44,615 bases of DNA from an uncultured Lachnospiraceae bacterium (GCA_934385475.1 CAKRPS010000020.1:1-44615); one strand, 5' to 3'. Shown: positions 1-8,238, numbered from the stretch's first letter. Notes: generated by a model not told the origin, from the sequence alone. Program-made: numbers and translations.

Positions 1-1030
1 TGGCTCCCATTCTGGTAAGCTCATCCACATATTTGAAACGATTCTCGAAAATACTCTCTGTCACAATGCTCGTGCCGGAGGAAAGTCCGAGAGCCACCGT
101 AATCTGCGGCTGCATATCTGTCGGAAATCCCGGATAAGGCAATGTCTTCACATGGGTATGTCCCAGTGGCTTGGATGCCACCACACGGACCGCATCATCC
201 GATTCCTCTACCTCACATCCAATTTCCATCAGTTTCGCGCTGATGGACTCAAGGTGCTTCGGAATAACATTCTTGACCGTCACATCCCCTTTGGTCACCG
301 CTGCGGCAAACATAAAGGTTCCCGCCTCGATCTGATCCGGTATGATTCCATACTCCGTTCCATGCAGTCTTGAAACTCCTTTGATACGAATGACATCCGT
401 ACCTGCACCTTTGATATTGGCACCCATACTGTTCAGGAAGTTCGCAAGATCTACCACATGCGGCTCCTTTGCAGAGTTTTCAATGACGGTTTGTCCCTCT
501 GCCATAACAGCAGCCAGCATCACATTCATCGTTGCTCCCACAGAAACCGTATCCATGTAGACATGATTTCCCTTCAGCTTCTCGGCTTCGGCATGGATCA
601 GTCCATGTGCCACATTCACCTCTGCTCCGAGGGCACGAAATCCTTTCAAATGCAGATCGATCGGGCGTAATCCGATATTACACCCACCGGGCAATACCAC
701 TTCTGCCTGATTAAATTTCCCAAGTAACGCTCCCAGAAGATAATAGGAAGCTCTGATCTTCTTTACATAATCTCCCTCCACACTCAATGTGTGTATCTGG
801 GAGGCATTAATCTTAACTGTGTGTCTGTCCACACGCTGTATAATCACACCAATGCTTTCCATCGCCTGCATCAGAACATTGGTATCACGCACATCCGGTA
901 AATTCTCTATCACTACGGTTTCATCCGTCATAACCGCCGCTGCCAAAATAGCCAGTGCCGCATTTTTGGCTCCGCCGATCTCCACCTCGCCAACTAACGG
1001 ATTTCCACCCTTAATTGCATATTGTTCCAT
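1..1030 (-). CDS. murA: UDP-N-acetylglucosamine 1-carboxyvinyltransferase (MurA), 3' end outside window
   Basis: Transfers enolpyruvate from PEP to UDP-GlcNAc, the first committed cytoplasmic step of peptidoglycan synthesis. About 343 residues are visible of an expected 415-430; the C-terminus runs off the left edge. The N-terminus MEQYAIKGGNPLVGEVEIGG and the GAKNAAL motif are typical. The PEP-binding loop reads PGGCNIGLRPIDLHLKGF, with the catalytic Cys at residue 117, so the enzyme should be fosfomycin-sensitive in type. The start is the ATG ending at 1030, with AGAAAGG about 14 nt upstream; an in-frame TAA lies further up and no other start fits. A good sigma-A promoter precedes it. Firmicutes often carry two MurA paralogues; which one this is cannot be told here. 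Confidence 0.95.
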   Translation of the reverse strand, partial: MEQYAIKGGNPLVGEVEIGGAKNAALAILAAAVMTDETVVIENLPDVRDTNVLMQAMESIGVIIQRVDRHTVKINASQIHTLSVEGDYVKKIRASYYLLGALLGKFNQAEVVLPGGCNIGLRPIDLHLKGFRALGAEVNVAHGLIHAEAEKLKGNHVYMDTVSVGATMNVMLAAVMAEGQTVIENSAKEPHVVDLANFLNSMGANIKGAGTDVIRIKGVSRLHGTEYGIIPDQIEAGTFMFAAAVTKGDVTVKNVIPKHLESISAKLMEIGCEVEESDDAVRVVASKPLGHTHVKTLPYPGFPTDMQPQITVALGLSSGTSIVTESIFENRFKYVDELTRMGA

Positions 1031-1111
1031 TATGTCAACATTGCCTTTCTCACAAAATAACCGCAAACCATCTATCGCAGATATATAAATAAAAGTCAAA
1101 CATTAACTAAC

Positions 1112-1140
1112 ACTATACCACGAACAGCAATATTTGTAAA
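1112..1140 (-). promoter_or_regulatory. Predicted sigma-A promoter of murA
   Basis: On the minus strand TTTACA (1135-1140) and TATAGT (1112-1117) are separated by 17 bp, and TGG directly precedes the -10 (extended -10). It gives murA a promoter of its own, separate from the M23 peptidase gene upstream. Confidence 0.7.
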
Positions 1141-1197
1141 TGTACAGCGCACATTTCGTTCTGTGAGCGGAATGCCCTCAGAATAAAATACATGAAT

Positions 1198-2781
1198 TTA
1201 GTTCAGATAATTCAATGGATTCACCTGTGATCCATTGATCAAGATCTCGAAGTGAACATGCGGCCCCGTACTGACTCCGGTATTACCGCTCAGTGCGATC
1301 TTCTGGCCCTGACTTACCGTCTGCCCCGCCGATACCAGCACCTTGCTCAAGTGTCCATACCTTGTCTGTCTGCCGTCTGCATGGTTGATATACACCACAT
1401 AACCATAGCCGCTTCCCCATCCTGCTTTCACAACAGTTCCCGCAGAGGATGCCATGACAGCCGTTCCTGTCGGCGTAGACCAGTCAATTCCCTTGTGGTA
1501 GCTGCTTGCCCCACGGGTAGGCGCTTTTCTGCGTCCAAAGCCGGACGACAGGCGTCCGCCGGAGATCGGCTTGATGTAGGTCGGAGGTATCTTGGTTCCC
1601 CTTTCTACGATCTTTGGAACCGCCTCATAGGTGACTTCCTCTTTCAGAATCGTACGGTCCGTCTCCTCCTGATTGCGGTAATAGACATCCGCCACAACAA
1701 TACGGTGTCCCGCGGAAGGCTCCTGTAAGGTCTTTGTCTGCGTGGTGTACCACTCATCATTATCTACATAAATGATATCCGCCTCATAATCTTCCTCATA
1801 ATACTGCTGTTCCATTCTCTCTACTGAAAGCTCCGGTTCCGGAACTGTTACGATCAGCTCATCCCCTACCCGGATCGTAGAATTTTCGTTTTCGATCGTC
1901 TCATTCATGGCGATCAGATCTGCCAACGGAATCTCGTTCTTCTCCGCGATCTGGGAAAGTGTATCTCCTGAAGCCACTTCATAAATCTGTTCTTTTTCCT
2001 GCTCCTTGGTCACTTCCTCAATGGCCTGTTCCAGATCTGTCAGCTCATAATCCTGCAGATAAGACTCCACGATCTCAACGGTATCTCCAAAATCCAACGA
2101 CATCAGACCAAGCTCATAATCGCTGAAATCCTTCTCTTTGGCCGGCTCAATATCAGCAAAAATTTCATCCAGAACTGCATTGATTCCGACGCTGGTCATG
2201 ACATTCTCTGCTTCTTCCTCTTCCTTCTGCTGTTCAGCAGTCGAGAAAATCTGCGTCGTCAACACATTTAACTCGCGATTGGCATCCATTGCCAGATCCA
2301 CATAATACTGATGCTGTGTGTCATACTTATCGATAGAAGCCTGTAAAAGCGCCAGCACCTCCTGTGTGCTGGCAAGATTGACGGTATACTCGTTGATCTT
2401 GACCGTATAGGAGCGGTTGAGCGTCTCCTTCATGCTGCTGCGCAGGGCAGAGGTCATATTGGCGACAAGTGTGCTCTTGTCATCAATGCTTCCCCACAGA
2501 ACCTCCTTGCCTTCCCAGGTGATATCTCCGTCAGCAAGTACCAGTTCGTCGCTTGTCCCCGCCAGCTTTTTTCTCGCACCGATCAGGCACTCATCCACCA
2601 TATCCAGATCGCCAACAGTTCCCACCTGTATGCCGTTCAGATACACGGTAAACAGGTTGTCCCCCGTCGATTCAAGTTTCTGAAAATTCGGAAGAAAAAA
2701 AGCACTGACCACGGTTACGAACATCGCAGTCTTAATATGTGCAATTTTCATTTTTTTATTATGTCTGCTGATTTTTTTCAT
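1198..2781 (-). CDS. Secreted M23 peptidase with LysM and G5-like domains
   Basis: A 527-residue exported cell-wall hydrolase, probably a glycyl-type or DD-endopeptidase acting on peptidoglycan cross-bridges. The N-terminus has a basic stretch and one hydrophobic segment (about residues 14-32), a signal peptide or membrane anchor. A long middle region (40-250) is helical and unrecognised. A LysM motif (VASGDTLSQIAEKN, about 262-310) should bind glycan. A G5-like stretch (about 335-405) follows. The C-terminal LytM/M23 domain (about 409-522) keeps the zinc ligands: HKGID (His429, Asp433) and HVH (His508, His510). All catalytic residues are present, so it is likely active. The Shine-Dalgarno is poor, but no better start is seen. 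Monocistronic: a promoter lies just upstream and murA has its own. Confidence 0.9.
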   Translation of the reverse strand: MKKISRHNKKMKIAHIKTAMFVTVVSAFFLPNFQKLESTGDNLFTVYLNGIQVGTVGDLDMVDECLIGARKKLAGTSDELVLADGDITWEGKEVLWGSIDDKSTLVANMTSALRSSMKETLNRSYTVKINEYTVNLASTQEVLALLQASIDKYDTQHQYYVDLAMDANRELNVLTTQIFSTAEQQKEEEEAENVMTSVGINAVLDEIFADIEPAKEKDFSDYELGLMSLDFGDTVEIVESYLQDYELTDLEQAIEEVTKEQEKEQIYEVASGDTLSQIAEKNEIPLADLIAMNETIENENSTIRVGDELIVTVPEPELSVERMEQQYYEEDYEADIIYVDNDEWYTTQTKTLQEPSAGHRIVVADVYYRNQEETDRTILKEEVTYEAVPKIVERGTKIPPTYIKPISGGRLSSGFGRRKAPTRGASSYHKGIDWSTPTGTAVMASSAGTVVKAGWGSGYGYVVYINHADGRQTRYGHLSKVLVSAGQTVSQGQKIALSGNTGVSTGPHVHFEILINGSQVNPLNYLN

Positions 2782-2854
2782 ATATGTCTTGTCCGGTCAA
2801 TTCCTTCGGAAATTTTTCTGTCACATCATTTTGTAACAAAAACGTAACATTCTT

Positions 2855-2883
2855 ATATTATCAGCATTTCCCTAAAAAGTAAA
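2855..2883 (-). promoter_or_regulatory. Predicted sigma-A promoter of the M23 peptidase gene
   Basis: Minus-strand TTTACT (2878-2883), 17-bp spacer, TAATAT (2855-2860). It begins about 10 bp after the stop codon of the regulator gene upstream. Confidence 0.7.
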
Positions 2884-2892
2884 GTCTTTGGA

Positions 2893-3450
2893 TTATGCTG
2901 TCCGATTGGACAATATGATTTCAAATACGACAGTTTCCGTTCCCTGATTCGAATAGGTGCACTCTCTGTCCATCGGGAAACGGAACACCTCTTTGCTTGT
3001 CACTTCAAATACCTGATCCTCCATATGTACTGACAGACACCCCTGCAGTACAGTCAGCAGCCCCATACTGCTCTCCTCGGTAAGCGGTGCCTGATAGACT
3101 GCCCCCGGGCGGATTTCACAGTTCAGAACTTCAAAGGCACGCTGTTTATCATAAGGAAGCAGGAGCTTCACAGAGTATTCATTTTCCTTCTGCCGGTAGA
3201 TCGGCAATTTTTCCTTCGCGATGATCTCCGCAGAGTTCTCCCTGCGATAGAGCAGATCCTCATAGGATACCTTGATCCCTTCCACAATCCTGCTGATCGT
3301 TCCGATCGTAGGATTCGATTCCCCTCTTTCAATCTGTCCGAGCATGCTCTTACTTACCCCGGTAAGCTCAGCCACCATGTCAAGACTCATATTTCTCATT
3401 CTGCGGATTCTCCGCAGATTAATCGCAATATTCTCATCAACCTGTCCCAT
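2893..3450 (-). CDS. XRE-family transcriptional regulator with C-terminal cupin domain
   Basis: A 185-residue DNA-binding regulator. The N-terminal helix-turn-helix (about 8-65) includes LDMVAELTGVSKSMLGQIER, a canonical XRE recognition-helix region. A linker leads to a cupin sensor domain (about 105-180) expected to bind a small ligand, as in SutR/PuuR-like regulators. The start is the ATG ending at 3450, because GAGG lies 8 nt upstream; a longer reading frame to 3510 lacks a ribosome site and would overlap a leader hairpin. The gene has its own promoter and a roughly 105-nt leader with a terminator-like hairpin. The target and ligand are unknown; the upstream flavin reductase operon is a possible target. 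Confidence 0.85.
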   Translation of the reverse strand: MGQVDENIAINLRRIRRMRNMSLDMVAELTGVSKSMLGQIERGESNPTIGTISRIVEGIKVSYEDLLYRRENSAEIIAKEKLPIYRQKENEYSVKLLLPYDKQRAFEVLNCEIRPGAVYQAPLTEESSMGLLTVLQGCLSVHMEDQVFEVTSKEVFRFPMDRECTYSNQGTETVVFEIILSNRTA

Positions 3451-3505
3451 GTTTAAAACCTCGTTTCTGCACATATCTCTTTCTTTTGTCCCAATAACGC
3501 AAAAT

Positions 3506-3527
3506 AGCACCAGAATACTCTGGTGCT
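3506..3527 (-). promoter_or_regulatory. Perfect 9-bp hairpin with ATTTT tail in the XRE-cupin leader
   Basis: AGCACCAGA and TCTGGTGCT pair around a 4-nt loop, and ATTTTGC follows on the minus strand. It may terminate transcripts from the flavin reductase operon. Because a good promoter lies between it and that operon, it also falls inside the leader of the regulator gene and could act as an attenuator. Confidence 0.55.
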
Positions 3528-3562
3528 ACCTCTTCGTAACATAAACTTTATTTATTTACCTC

Positions 3563-3591
3563 ATATTACTTTCTTTCCTGCGGTTCGTCAA
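3563..3591 (-). promoter_or_regulatory. Predicted sigma-A promoter of the XRE-cupin regulator
   Basis: Minus-strand TTGACG (3586-3591), 17-bp spacer, TAATAT (3563-3568). The expected transcript starts near 3556, so the leader to the ATG at 3450 is about 105 nt. Confidence 0.7.
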
Positions 3592-3606
3592 GCTGTTTCC
3601 GTTCTT

Positions 3607-4191
3607 TCAACGGAATTTTTTGGATGATTTCTTTTTTTGCACACTGTAGCCAAACTTTCCGATCTCTTTTCCAACGGAATAATAGCGTCCATGAGAATAG
3701 ACGAGTGGTTTCGCCCGATCCAGCCGGAAAGTTCCTCTCTCATCCATATATTTTTCATCCGCATGCACTGCAAGCACTTTTGCCAGAAACATGTTGTGTG
3801 TTCCCAGCGCCTTCTTCTCCGTCACGCGACACTCTATATTCACCGGACTCTCTGCCACCATGGGTACTTTCACCTGTGTTCCCGGCAGTCTTGTCAGATT
3901 CATGTCCTTCCACTTATCAACATCGCGGCCGCTTCTGACTCCACAGTAATCTGTCGCCAGACACAATTCCTCCGTCGTCAGATTGATCACAAACTCACCG
4001 GTCTCTTCGATCATCGAATAGGAATATCGTTCCGGACGCACAGATATGGAAACCATCGCCGGGTCTGAACAGATCGTGCCCGTCCAGGCAACCGTAAAAA
4101 GATTGTCTCTCCCCTTTCGATCTGCTACACTGACCAGCACCGCCGGCAGGGGATAAAGCATATTGCCCGGCTTCCAGATTTGTTTTCCCAT
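3607..4191 (-). CDS. Flavin reductase-like (FMN-binding) family protein
   Basis: A 194-residue cytoplasmic FMN-binding split-barrel protein of the flavin reductase-like family. These use FMN as cofactor or substrate for reduction by NAD(P)H; the true substrate is unknown. Family features seen are the N-terminal KPGNMLYPLPAVLVS, the central TICSDPAMVSISVRPERYS, and EFVINL. The start is the ATG ending at 4191, which has GGAGGAGC two bases upstream; a longer frame to 4257 would run into the preceding gene. It lies 19 bp downstream of the coiled-coil membrane protein gene and is probably co-transcribed with it. The C-terminus is unusually basic (KKKSSKK). Confidence 0.88.
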   Translation of the reverse strand: MGKQIWKPGNMLYPLPAVLVSVADRKGRDNLFTVAWTGTICSDPAMVSISVRPERYSYSMIEETGEFVINLTTEELCLATDYCGVRSGRDVDKWKDMNLTRLPGTQVKVPMVAESPVNIECRVTEKKALGTHNMFLAKVLAVHADEKYMDERGTFRLDRAKPLVYSHGRYYSVGKEIGKFGYSVQKKKSSKKFR

Positions 4192-4210
4192 AAGCTCCTC
4201 CACCTTCCGA

Positions 4211-4756
4211 TTAAAAATTAAAGTACGGAAGCAGTGAAACCACAAGATTTGCCACAACCCCGATCAGAATCAGCACGGAAAGAACCGTAAGCCCCGTATT
4301 CTTCTTCGGCTTTGGCTCTGCCGCAAGTATTTCTTTAAATTCCTGCGTCTGTTTTCCCAGTTCCTCGACCATTGCCGCCTGCACATTTCTGTATACCTTG
4401 ACATTCTCCTTGTGGAGCAGATCATCTGACTGCTTCAGCTGTGTCTCCACATTGGTCTGTGTCGAAACAAGTATACTGCGGATTTCCTCGATCAAATTCT
4501 GTGCCTCCGGGGATGACTCCGCATTCTGTGTCTGTGCACCTTCAATCTTCTTCAGGCTCTCTTCCAGAAGTCTCTCCAGCTTATGCTCATTCTCTATACT
4601 CTTGGTATTCACCTTCCGCATTTCCTGCAAAAGACCCTCATAAGCCTCTACCTGCTTCTCCAGTTTCTCCATCTTCTGTGCCTCTGCGGCCGTGTTTGCC
4701 CGGATAATCTCCTGCGCGTTACGCTTCTGGGCCAGTTTATCAATAAACGTATCCAT
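4211..4756 (-). CDS. Coiled-coil protein with C-terminal membrane anchor, unknown function
   Basis: A 181-residue protein I do not recognise. It begins MDTFIDKLAQKRNAQEIIRA and is strongly helical with heptad-like Glu/Lys/Leu pattern from about residue 15 to 140, followed by a basic PKPKK hinge and one hydrophobic segment (about 155-178). The expected topology is a cytoplasmic coiled coil tethered by its C-terminus. The ATG ending at 4756 is chosen because GAGGGAG lies just upstream and a promoter lies at 4794-4822, inside the longer possible frame. It is first in an apparent operon with the flavin reductase. Confidence 0.75.
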   Translation of the reverse strand: MDTFIDKLAQKRNAQEIIRANTAAEAQKMEKLEKQVEAYEGLLQEMRKVNTKSIENEHKLERLLEESLKKIEGAQTQNAESSPEAQNLIEEIRSILVSTQTNVETQLKQSDDLLHKENVKVYRNVQAAMVEELGKQTQEFKEILAAEPKPKKNTGLTVLSVLILIGVVANLVVSLLPYFNF

Positions 4757-4793
4757 CCTGTATCTCCCTCGTTTCTCAAACTGCCATATGCTC

Positions 4794-4822
4794 AGTCTAC
4801 CATTATTATTCCTTCTACTCAA
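4794..4822 (-). promoter_or_regulatory. Predicted promoter of the coiled-coil/flavin reductase operon
   Basis: Minus-strand TTGAGT (4817-4822), 17-bp spacer ending TGG, TAGACT (4794-4799); an extended -10 promoter. It supports the downstream start at 4756. Confidence 0.65.
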
Positions 4823-5017
4823 GCAAAACTTTACTACAGAAATCTCATTACACCGCGCTTATCAAAGGCGTATTTCTACGGTCTTCTCTGTTTTTGTATA
4901 TTTTACACAAATCCAAGAGTCATTTTTTTACTTCATTGTAAATATTCACGATAGCTTAACACCATGTTCATAATTTATTCATATTTACAGGGTATACTTT
5001 AACCATAGTAAAGAACA

Positions 5018-5205
5018 AGAGAGCACTTGTAATGGTAAAACATTACACGCATAGATAAATTTTTTCATAATAGCCCAAGCGCCGAAAGGTGCTTGGGCAC
5101 TCCTCATTTCAGGGGACAATTTTCCCCACCACATATGAACAATTTCCTATTGCAAAACAACAGGACTGATCCCACAGACATCTGTGAAACCAGTCCTTTA
5201 TTTTT
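5018..5205 (+). ncRNA. Candidate small structured RNA in a gene-free gap
   Basis: The 450-bp gap between two minus-strand genes has no convincing ORF, but the plus strand has four successive hairpins. They are GTAATG/CATTAC (5029-5046), an 11-bp stem with a GAAA tetraloop (5073-5098), GGGGA/TCCCC (5113-5127), and a terminator with a U-rich tail (5162-5205). A weak promoter-like TTTACA-16-TAGTAA (4984-5011) precedes them. I do not recognise a known RNA family. The 5' end is a guess, and the last hairpin also serves the alarmone synthetase gene on the other strand. Confidence 0.35.
5162..5205. terminator. Bidirectional rho-independent terminator
   Basis: AGGACTG (5162-5168) pairs with CAGTCCT (5191-5197) and encloses a CACAG/CTGTG hairpin. 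TTTATTTTT follows on the plus strand and GTTGTTTTG on the minus strand. It sits directly after the stop codon of the alarmone synthetase gene. Confidence 0.75.
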
Positions 5206-5206
5206 C

Positions 5207-5863
5207 TTACTCTTCTCCGGCTCCTTCGCCCTGCTGGCTCAGATGCTGGATCTCTTCATTTAAGGAAAGCATCCTGGCATCCAGATTGGAGACCATCTTG
5301 GCACATTCTACCAGTTCATCGCGAATATATTCCGGTGCATTTCCCTCAAATTTGTAGTGGATCTTATGCTCCAGACTCGCCCAGAAATCCATGGCAACCG
5401 TCCGGATCTGTATCTCCACCTTCGTGTTGGCAATTCTGTCCGACAGATACACCGGCACTGTCACCAGCATGTGGTAACTCTTGTAGCCGCTCGCCTTCGG
5501 ATTTACAATGTAGTCCTTCACCGATATCACCTTGATATCACTCTGATTGCTGATCATCTCTGCAATCTGATAAATATCGGATGTAAAAGAACAGATTACC
5601 CGGATACCCGCAATATCGTTTACATAGCGCACCATATTGTCGATTGTGGACTCATAGCCATTCTTTTTAAGCTTCTTTACAATACTTTCCGGTGTCTTGA
5701 TCCGTGACTTGATATGTTCAATCGGATTATATCTGTGTACATGCTGAAATTCATCGTTCAGAATTTCCAGCTTGGTTGAAATCTGTTTCAATGCAGAATT
5801 GTAGACCAGCTGTACCTCTTTCCAGCTGTCAATATCCGCATCCCGCTCTAACCTGATATCCAT
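5207..5863 (-). CDS. relQ: Small alarmone synthetase, RelQ/YjbM type
   Basis: A 218-residue single-domain (p)ppGpp synthetase that transfers pyrophosphate from ATP to GDP/GTP in the cytoplasm. There is no HD hydrolase, TGS or ACT domain, which separates it from long Rel. Synthetase motifs are visible: DIAGIRVICSF (about 85-95), a VKDYIVNPKASGYKSYH loop (about 119-135) with the substrate-binding Lys/Tyr, and VEIQIRTVAMDFWASLEHK (about 148-166) with the conserved Glu, Gln and Arg. The helical C-terminus fits RelQ tetramers. It starts after GGGGGAAGG at a good distance. It is followed at once by a terminator and appears monocistronic. Confidence 0.9.
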   Translation of the reverse strand: MDIRLERDADIDSWKEVQLVYNSALKQISTKLEILNDEFQHVHRYNPIEHIKSRIKTPESIVKKLKKNGYESTIDNMVRYVNDIAGIRVICSFTSDIYQIAEMISNQSDIKVISVKDYIVNPKASGYKSYHMLVTVPVYLSDRIANTKVEIQIRTVAMDFWASLEHKIHYKFEGNAPEYIRDELVECAKMVSNLDARMLSLNEEIQHLSQQGEGAGEE

Positions 5864-5998
5864 TGCCTTCCCCCAATTCTAATAACTTACACCATTACAA
5901 AACATAAATTTACACACTACTATAAGTATCTTAACATATTTCTCTCTTGTTTTGTCATTTTGAACAATTTTTTCATGAAATTTTAAGAAACTTTGTAA

Positions 5999-7816
5999 CT
6001 ATTCCTCTACCGTACTCATGGCAAAAAGCCCCGGCACGCTGACCATCAGCGGATACATATAGCGCACCAGCACCGCCGGTGAAAGCAACAGCGTCGCATA
6101 ATACACCACCAGAAAGACCGCCGGGATCAGCTTTTCATACCGTTTCCGGTAGATTGCCGAAGTGACATAAAATGCCAGCCACCACCAGTAAAATGCCGGA
6201 GCAAAAATAACCGACAACAGCGGTATGGCCTGATACCGGTTCTCCGAAACGATCTCCTCCATAAAAATCCGCAGTCCCGGCAGTTTACTGTCCGGAACAA
6301 TCTCACACCCGGCCGGCATCCCTCTGTTGTCCGTACTCAGGTATCCAAAGCCGCTCGCCTTCCCCATGCCATAGATTCTGGAATGGCTCGTATCCTCAAG
6401 GAACCAGCAGCCAAGGGAGCAGTCCAGAAAAGCGTCCACATACGTCTGCGGAAACTGTACGCCAAGCCGTACCCATTCCTTGATCAGCCCTGCCGGGTTA
6501 TTGTCAAATGTCGCCCTGCTCTTGATCGGATCTGCCAGATGAGGATCATAATATCCGACCCACTCAGAAGAAATATATGGTTCCAGTTCCTCTCTGGTCT
6601 CAGGCTCCATATCCTCTTCATGCTCTACCCTCGTACGCGCAAGCTGCTGCAACGGTACGCTGAGCATTTCTCTCGGGCTTCCTTCCTCCGCATGCAGAAA
6701 GGATTTTATTCCTATGGTAGCAACCGCAAACAGTGCCAGAGATGCCAATGTGATGCAGAGATACCTTCTTTTCCTGCTTTGTGGCCATCCCTTCATAAGC
6801 AGTAGGAAGGTTATCAGCATACTTCCCGCAAGCGCATACAGTGCATTATTCCGGAAAAGCAACATTCCACCGCCAATCAGAACCAGCACTGCCTCCTGCT
6901 TTCCACCATTTACTCCGGCATCCGCCGCCTTTCCAAAATACCGGTACATTATGAGCACGTACAACAGCACCAACGCCGAAAACAGCACATCCTTGGTCGT
7001 GCTGATCGCCAATATCGAATTGACCGGGAAAAGCGCGAAATACAGCAGCAGGACAATCCTCCACGCCCTATGTACGCCCTTTTGATACAGCATCGTCAGC
7101 GCATAGCCAAAGGCTCCGGCCATCAAAAGCATCTGTACAACCGAATAAATTGCCATTCCGGCCGAATAAGAGCCAAGCATCCCTCCCAACCGGAAAAATG
7201 CTCCCAGAAACAGGGTATGGAGCAGCGGGTGATGTGTGCTGTAGTCGTGTGCGATCACCTGATAAAGCTGCCCTTCCGCATCGTAGGCAAACACCGAAGG
7301 GTAATAAGCCAGAAATATCGGAATCCAGCACAGCAAAATAATCCCCGCATATCCCAGAAAAAGAACTCCGCTCTTTCTTTCCTTCCTCTGCTCCGGCTGC
7401 TTTTTGACATCCTTTTTCAGAAGAAATGCACAGCAGGCGGCAAACAAAATTCCAAAACCCACAACGGATATCAGAAACACCGGCAGTCCGGCAACGCTCT
7501 CCAGCACCGTTCCATCCCGGCGCAGCCTGCATCCGCATGTATAGCAGAGCCCAAGGATTCCACCAAGCACTCCAGCGCATCGTCTCAGTCTGCGGTCTTT
7601 TTCATTCATATAAGAATAGATTGTCACAAATGCTCCCAATGTTCCCAGCACCGCCAGGATACAGAGCAGCCATACCGGGCACTGTGCCGTCCACAGCTCC
7701 AAAGTTCCCGACAAACCTATATCTATGACAGATACCCCCAGAGATATTCCTGCCACCATTATCTTTTTTATCGCCTTGTCTTCTTTTATCTTTTCCAAAA
7801 TGTACTCTCCATCCAT
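5999..7816 (-). CDS. Large polytopic membrane protein, DUF6020/GT-C-like
   Basis: A 605-residue integral membrane protein with about 11-13 hydrophobic segments. After two N-terminal pairs of helices there is an extracytoplasmic motif YPSVFAYDAEGQ (about 172-183) followed by a His-rich stretch (HDYSTHHPLLH). An acidic residue in the first large loop is typical of GT-C glycosyltransferases that use lipid-linked sugars. A large extracytoplasmic loop (about 375-490) lies before the last helices. I assign it to the DUF6020-like group by resemblance; the substrate is unknown. The ATG at 7816 has a weak ribosome site, and a TTG six codons in (7798) has GGAGAG upstream, so the start is uncertain. It appears to stand alone. 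Confidence 0.7.
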   Translation of the reverse strand: MDGEYILEKIKEDKAIKKIMVAGISLGVSVIDIGLSGTLELWTAQCPVWLLCILAVLGTLGAFVTIYSYMNEKDRRLRRCAGVLGGILGLCYTCGCRLRRDGTVLESVAGLPVFLISVVGFGILFAACCAFLLKKDVKKQPEQRKERKSGVLFLGYAGIILLCWIPIFLAYYPSVFAYDAEGQLYQVIAHDYSTHHPLLHTLFLGAFFRLGGMLGSYSAGMAIYSVVQMLLMAGAFGYALTMLYQKGVHRAWRIVLLLYFALFPVNSILAISTTKDVLFSALVLLYVLIMYRYFGKAADAGVNGGKQEAVLVLIGGGMLLFRNNALYALAGSMLITFLLLMKGWPQSRKRRYLCITLASLALFAVATIGIKSFLHAEEGSPREMLSVPLQQLARTRVEHEEDMEPETREELEPYISSEWVGYYDPHLADPIKSRATFDNNPAGLIKEWVRLGVQFPQTYVDAFLDCSLGCWFLEDTSHSRIYGMGKASGFGYLSTDNRGMPAGCEIVPDSKLPGLRIFMEEIVSENRYQAIPLLSVIFAPAFYWWWLAFYVTSAIYRKRYEKLIPAVFLVVYYATLLLSPAVLVRYMYPLMVSVPGLFAMSTVEE

Positions 7817-8029
7817 CTTTCGTTTCTAACGCAGTTCCCTTGTAGTGTACATGATTCTTTTCCTATTGTTAAGAGTATCTTTGAAAAATGAGGTTCTGCA
7901 TAAAACGTATACTTGTTGATCGAGAAAAAGCAAGCGTATAGCTACATAAAGGGTAAATAACGACAAAATAGCAAATGATGTTATCGATAGAAAAATAGAA
8001 TATGATGAATATCGCGAAAAATGATCATG

Positions 8030-8062
8030 AAGAAAACTGACATTCCGAAGTCCGGATGTCAG
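8030..8062 (-). terminator. Rho-independent terminator of the 37-residue membrane protein gene
   Basis: CTGACAT...ATGTCAG stem (8037-8062) with an inner CCG/CGG, then TTTTC on the minus strand. The stop codon TGA lies inside the upstream arm of the hairpin. Confidence 0.75.
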
Positions 8063-8172
8063 TCTTCTGCATCGTCGGTATCTGCTGCAACTGCGGAAAC
8101 CACAGAAGATACTACGGCAATTACTACCGCCAAAAGAATGATTAAAAGTCCACCGCCCAAAACTACAAACAT
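8059..8172 (-). CDS. 37-residue membrane microprotein
   Basis: A very short gene, unlike anything I can name. It starts at the ATG ending at 8172, with AAAGGGAGTG 6 nt upstream, an extended -10 promoter 33 bp further up, and a terminator overlapping the stop codon. This full set of signals argues that it is expressed. The product begins MFVVLGGGLLIILLAVVIAV, a single glycine- and valine-rich transmembrane helix of about 25 residues, and ends in an acidic tail (ADTDDAED). The predicted topology is a small bitopic membrane protein with its acidic tail on one face. Its function is unknown. Confidence 0.7.
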   Translation of the reverse strand: MFVVLGGGLLIILLAVVIAVVSSVVSAVAADTDDAED

Positions 8173-8204
8173 AAAGCACACTCCCTTTAATATGAATTAA
8201 GTTT

Positions 8205-8232
8205 ATTATACCATTTTCCTAACAAAATACAA
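8205..8232 (-). promoter_or_regulatory. Predicted promoter of the 37-residue membrane protein gene
   Basis: Minus-strand TTGTAT (8227-8232), 16-bp spacer, TATAAT (8205-8210) preceded by TGG (extended -10). Confidence 0.7.
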
Positions 8233-8238
8233 TAAAAA

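Noticed and set aside
3455..3480. A sixth R1 copy before the XRE-cupin gene (GTGCAGAAACGAGG)
   Set aside because: Only the ribosome-site part is similar; there is no pairing hairpin arm, so chance or extreme decay cannot be told apart.
5029..5098. Cyclic-di-GMP (GEMM) riboswitch suggested by ACACGCATAG and a GAAA-loop hairpin
   Set aside because: The rest of the aptamer core is missing and no gene follows on that strand.
7070..7891. Plus-strand reading frame of 273 codons opposite the polytopic membrane protein gene
   Set aside because: Its composition (many Gln, Arg, His, Cys) is that of an antisense frame of a membrane protein gene; no start signals.
7826..8179. 117-codon minus-strand frame covering the microprotein region
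   Set aside because: It runs in a different frame from the well-signalled 37-codon gene and through its terminator; the sequence is Arg/Cys/Ser-rich and unconvincing.
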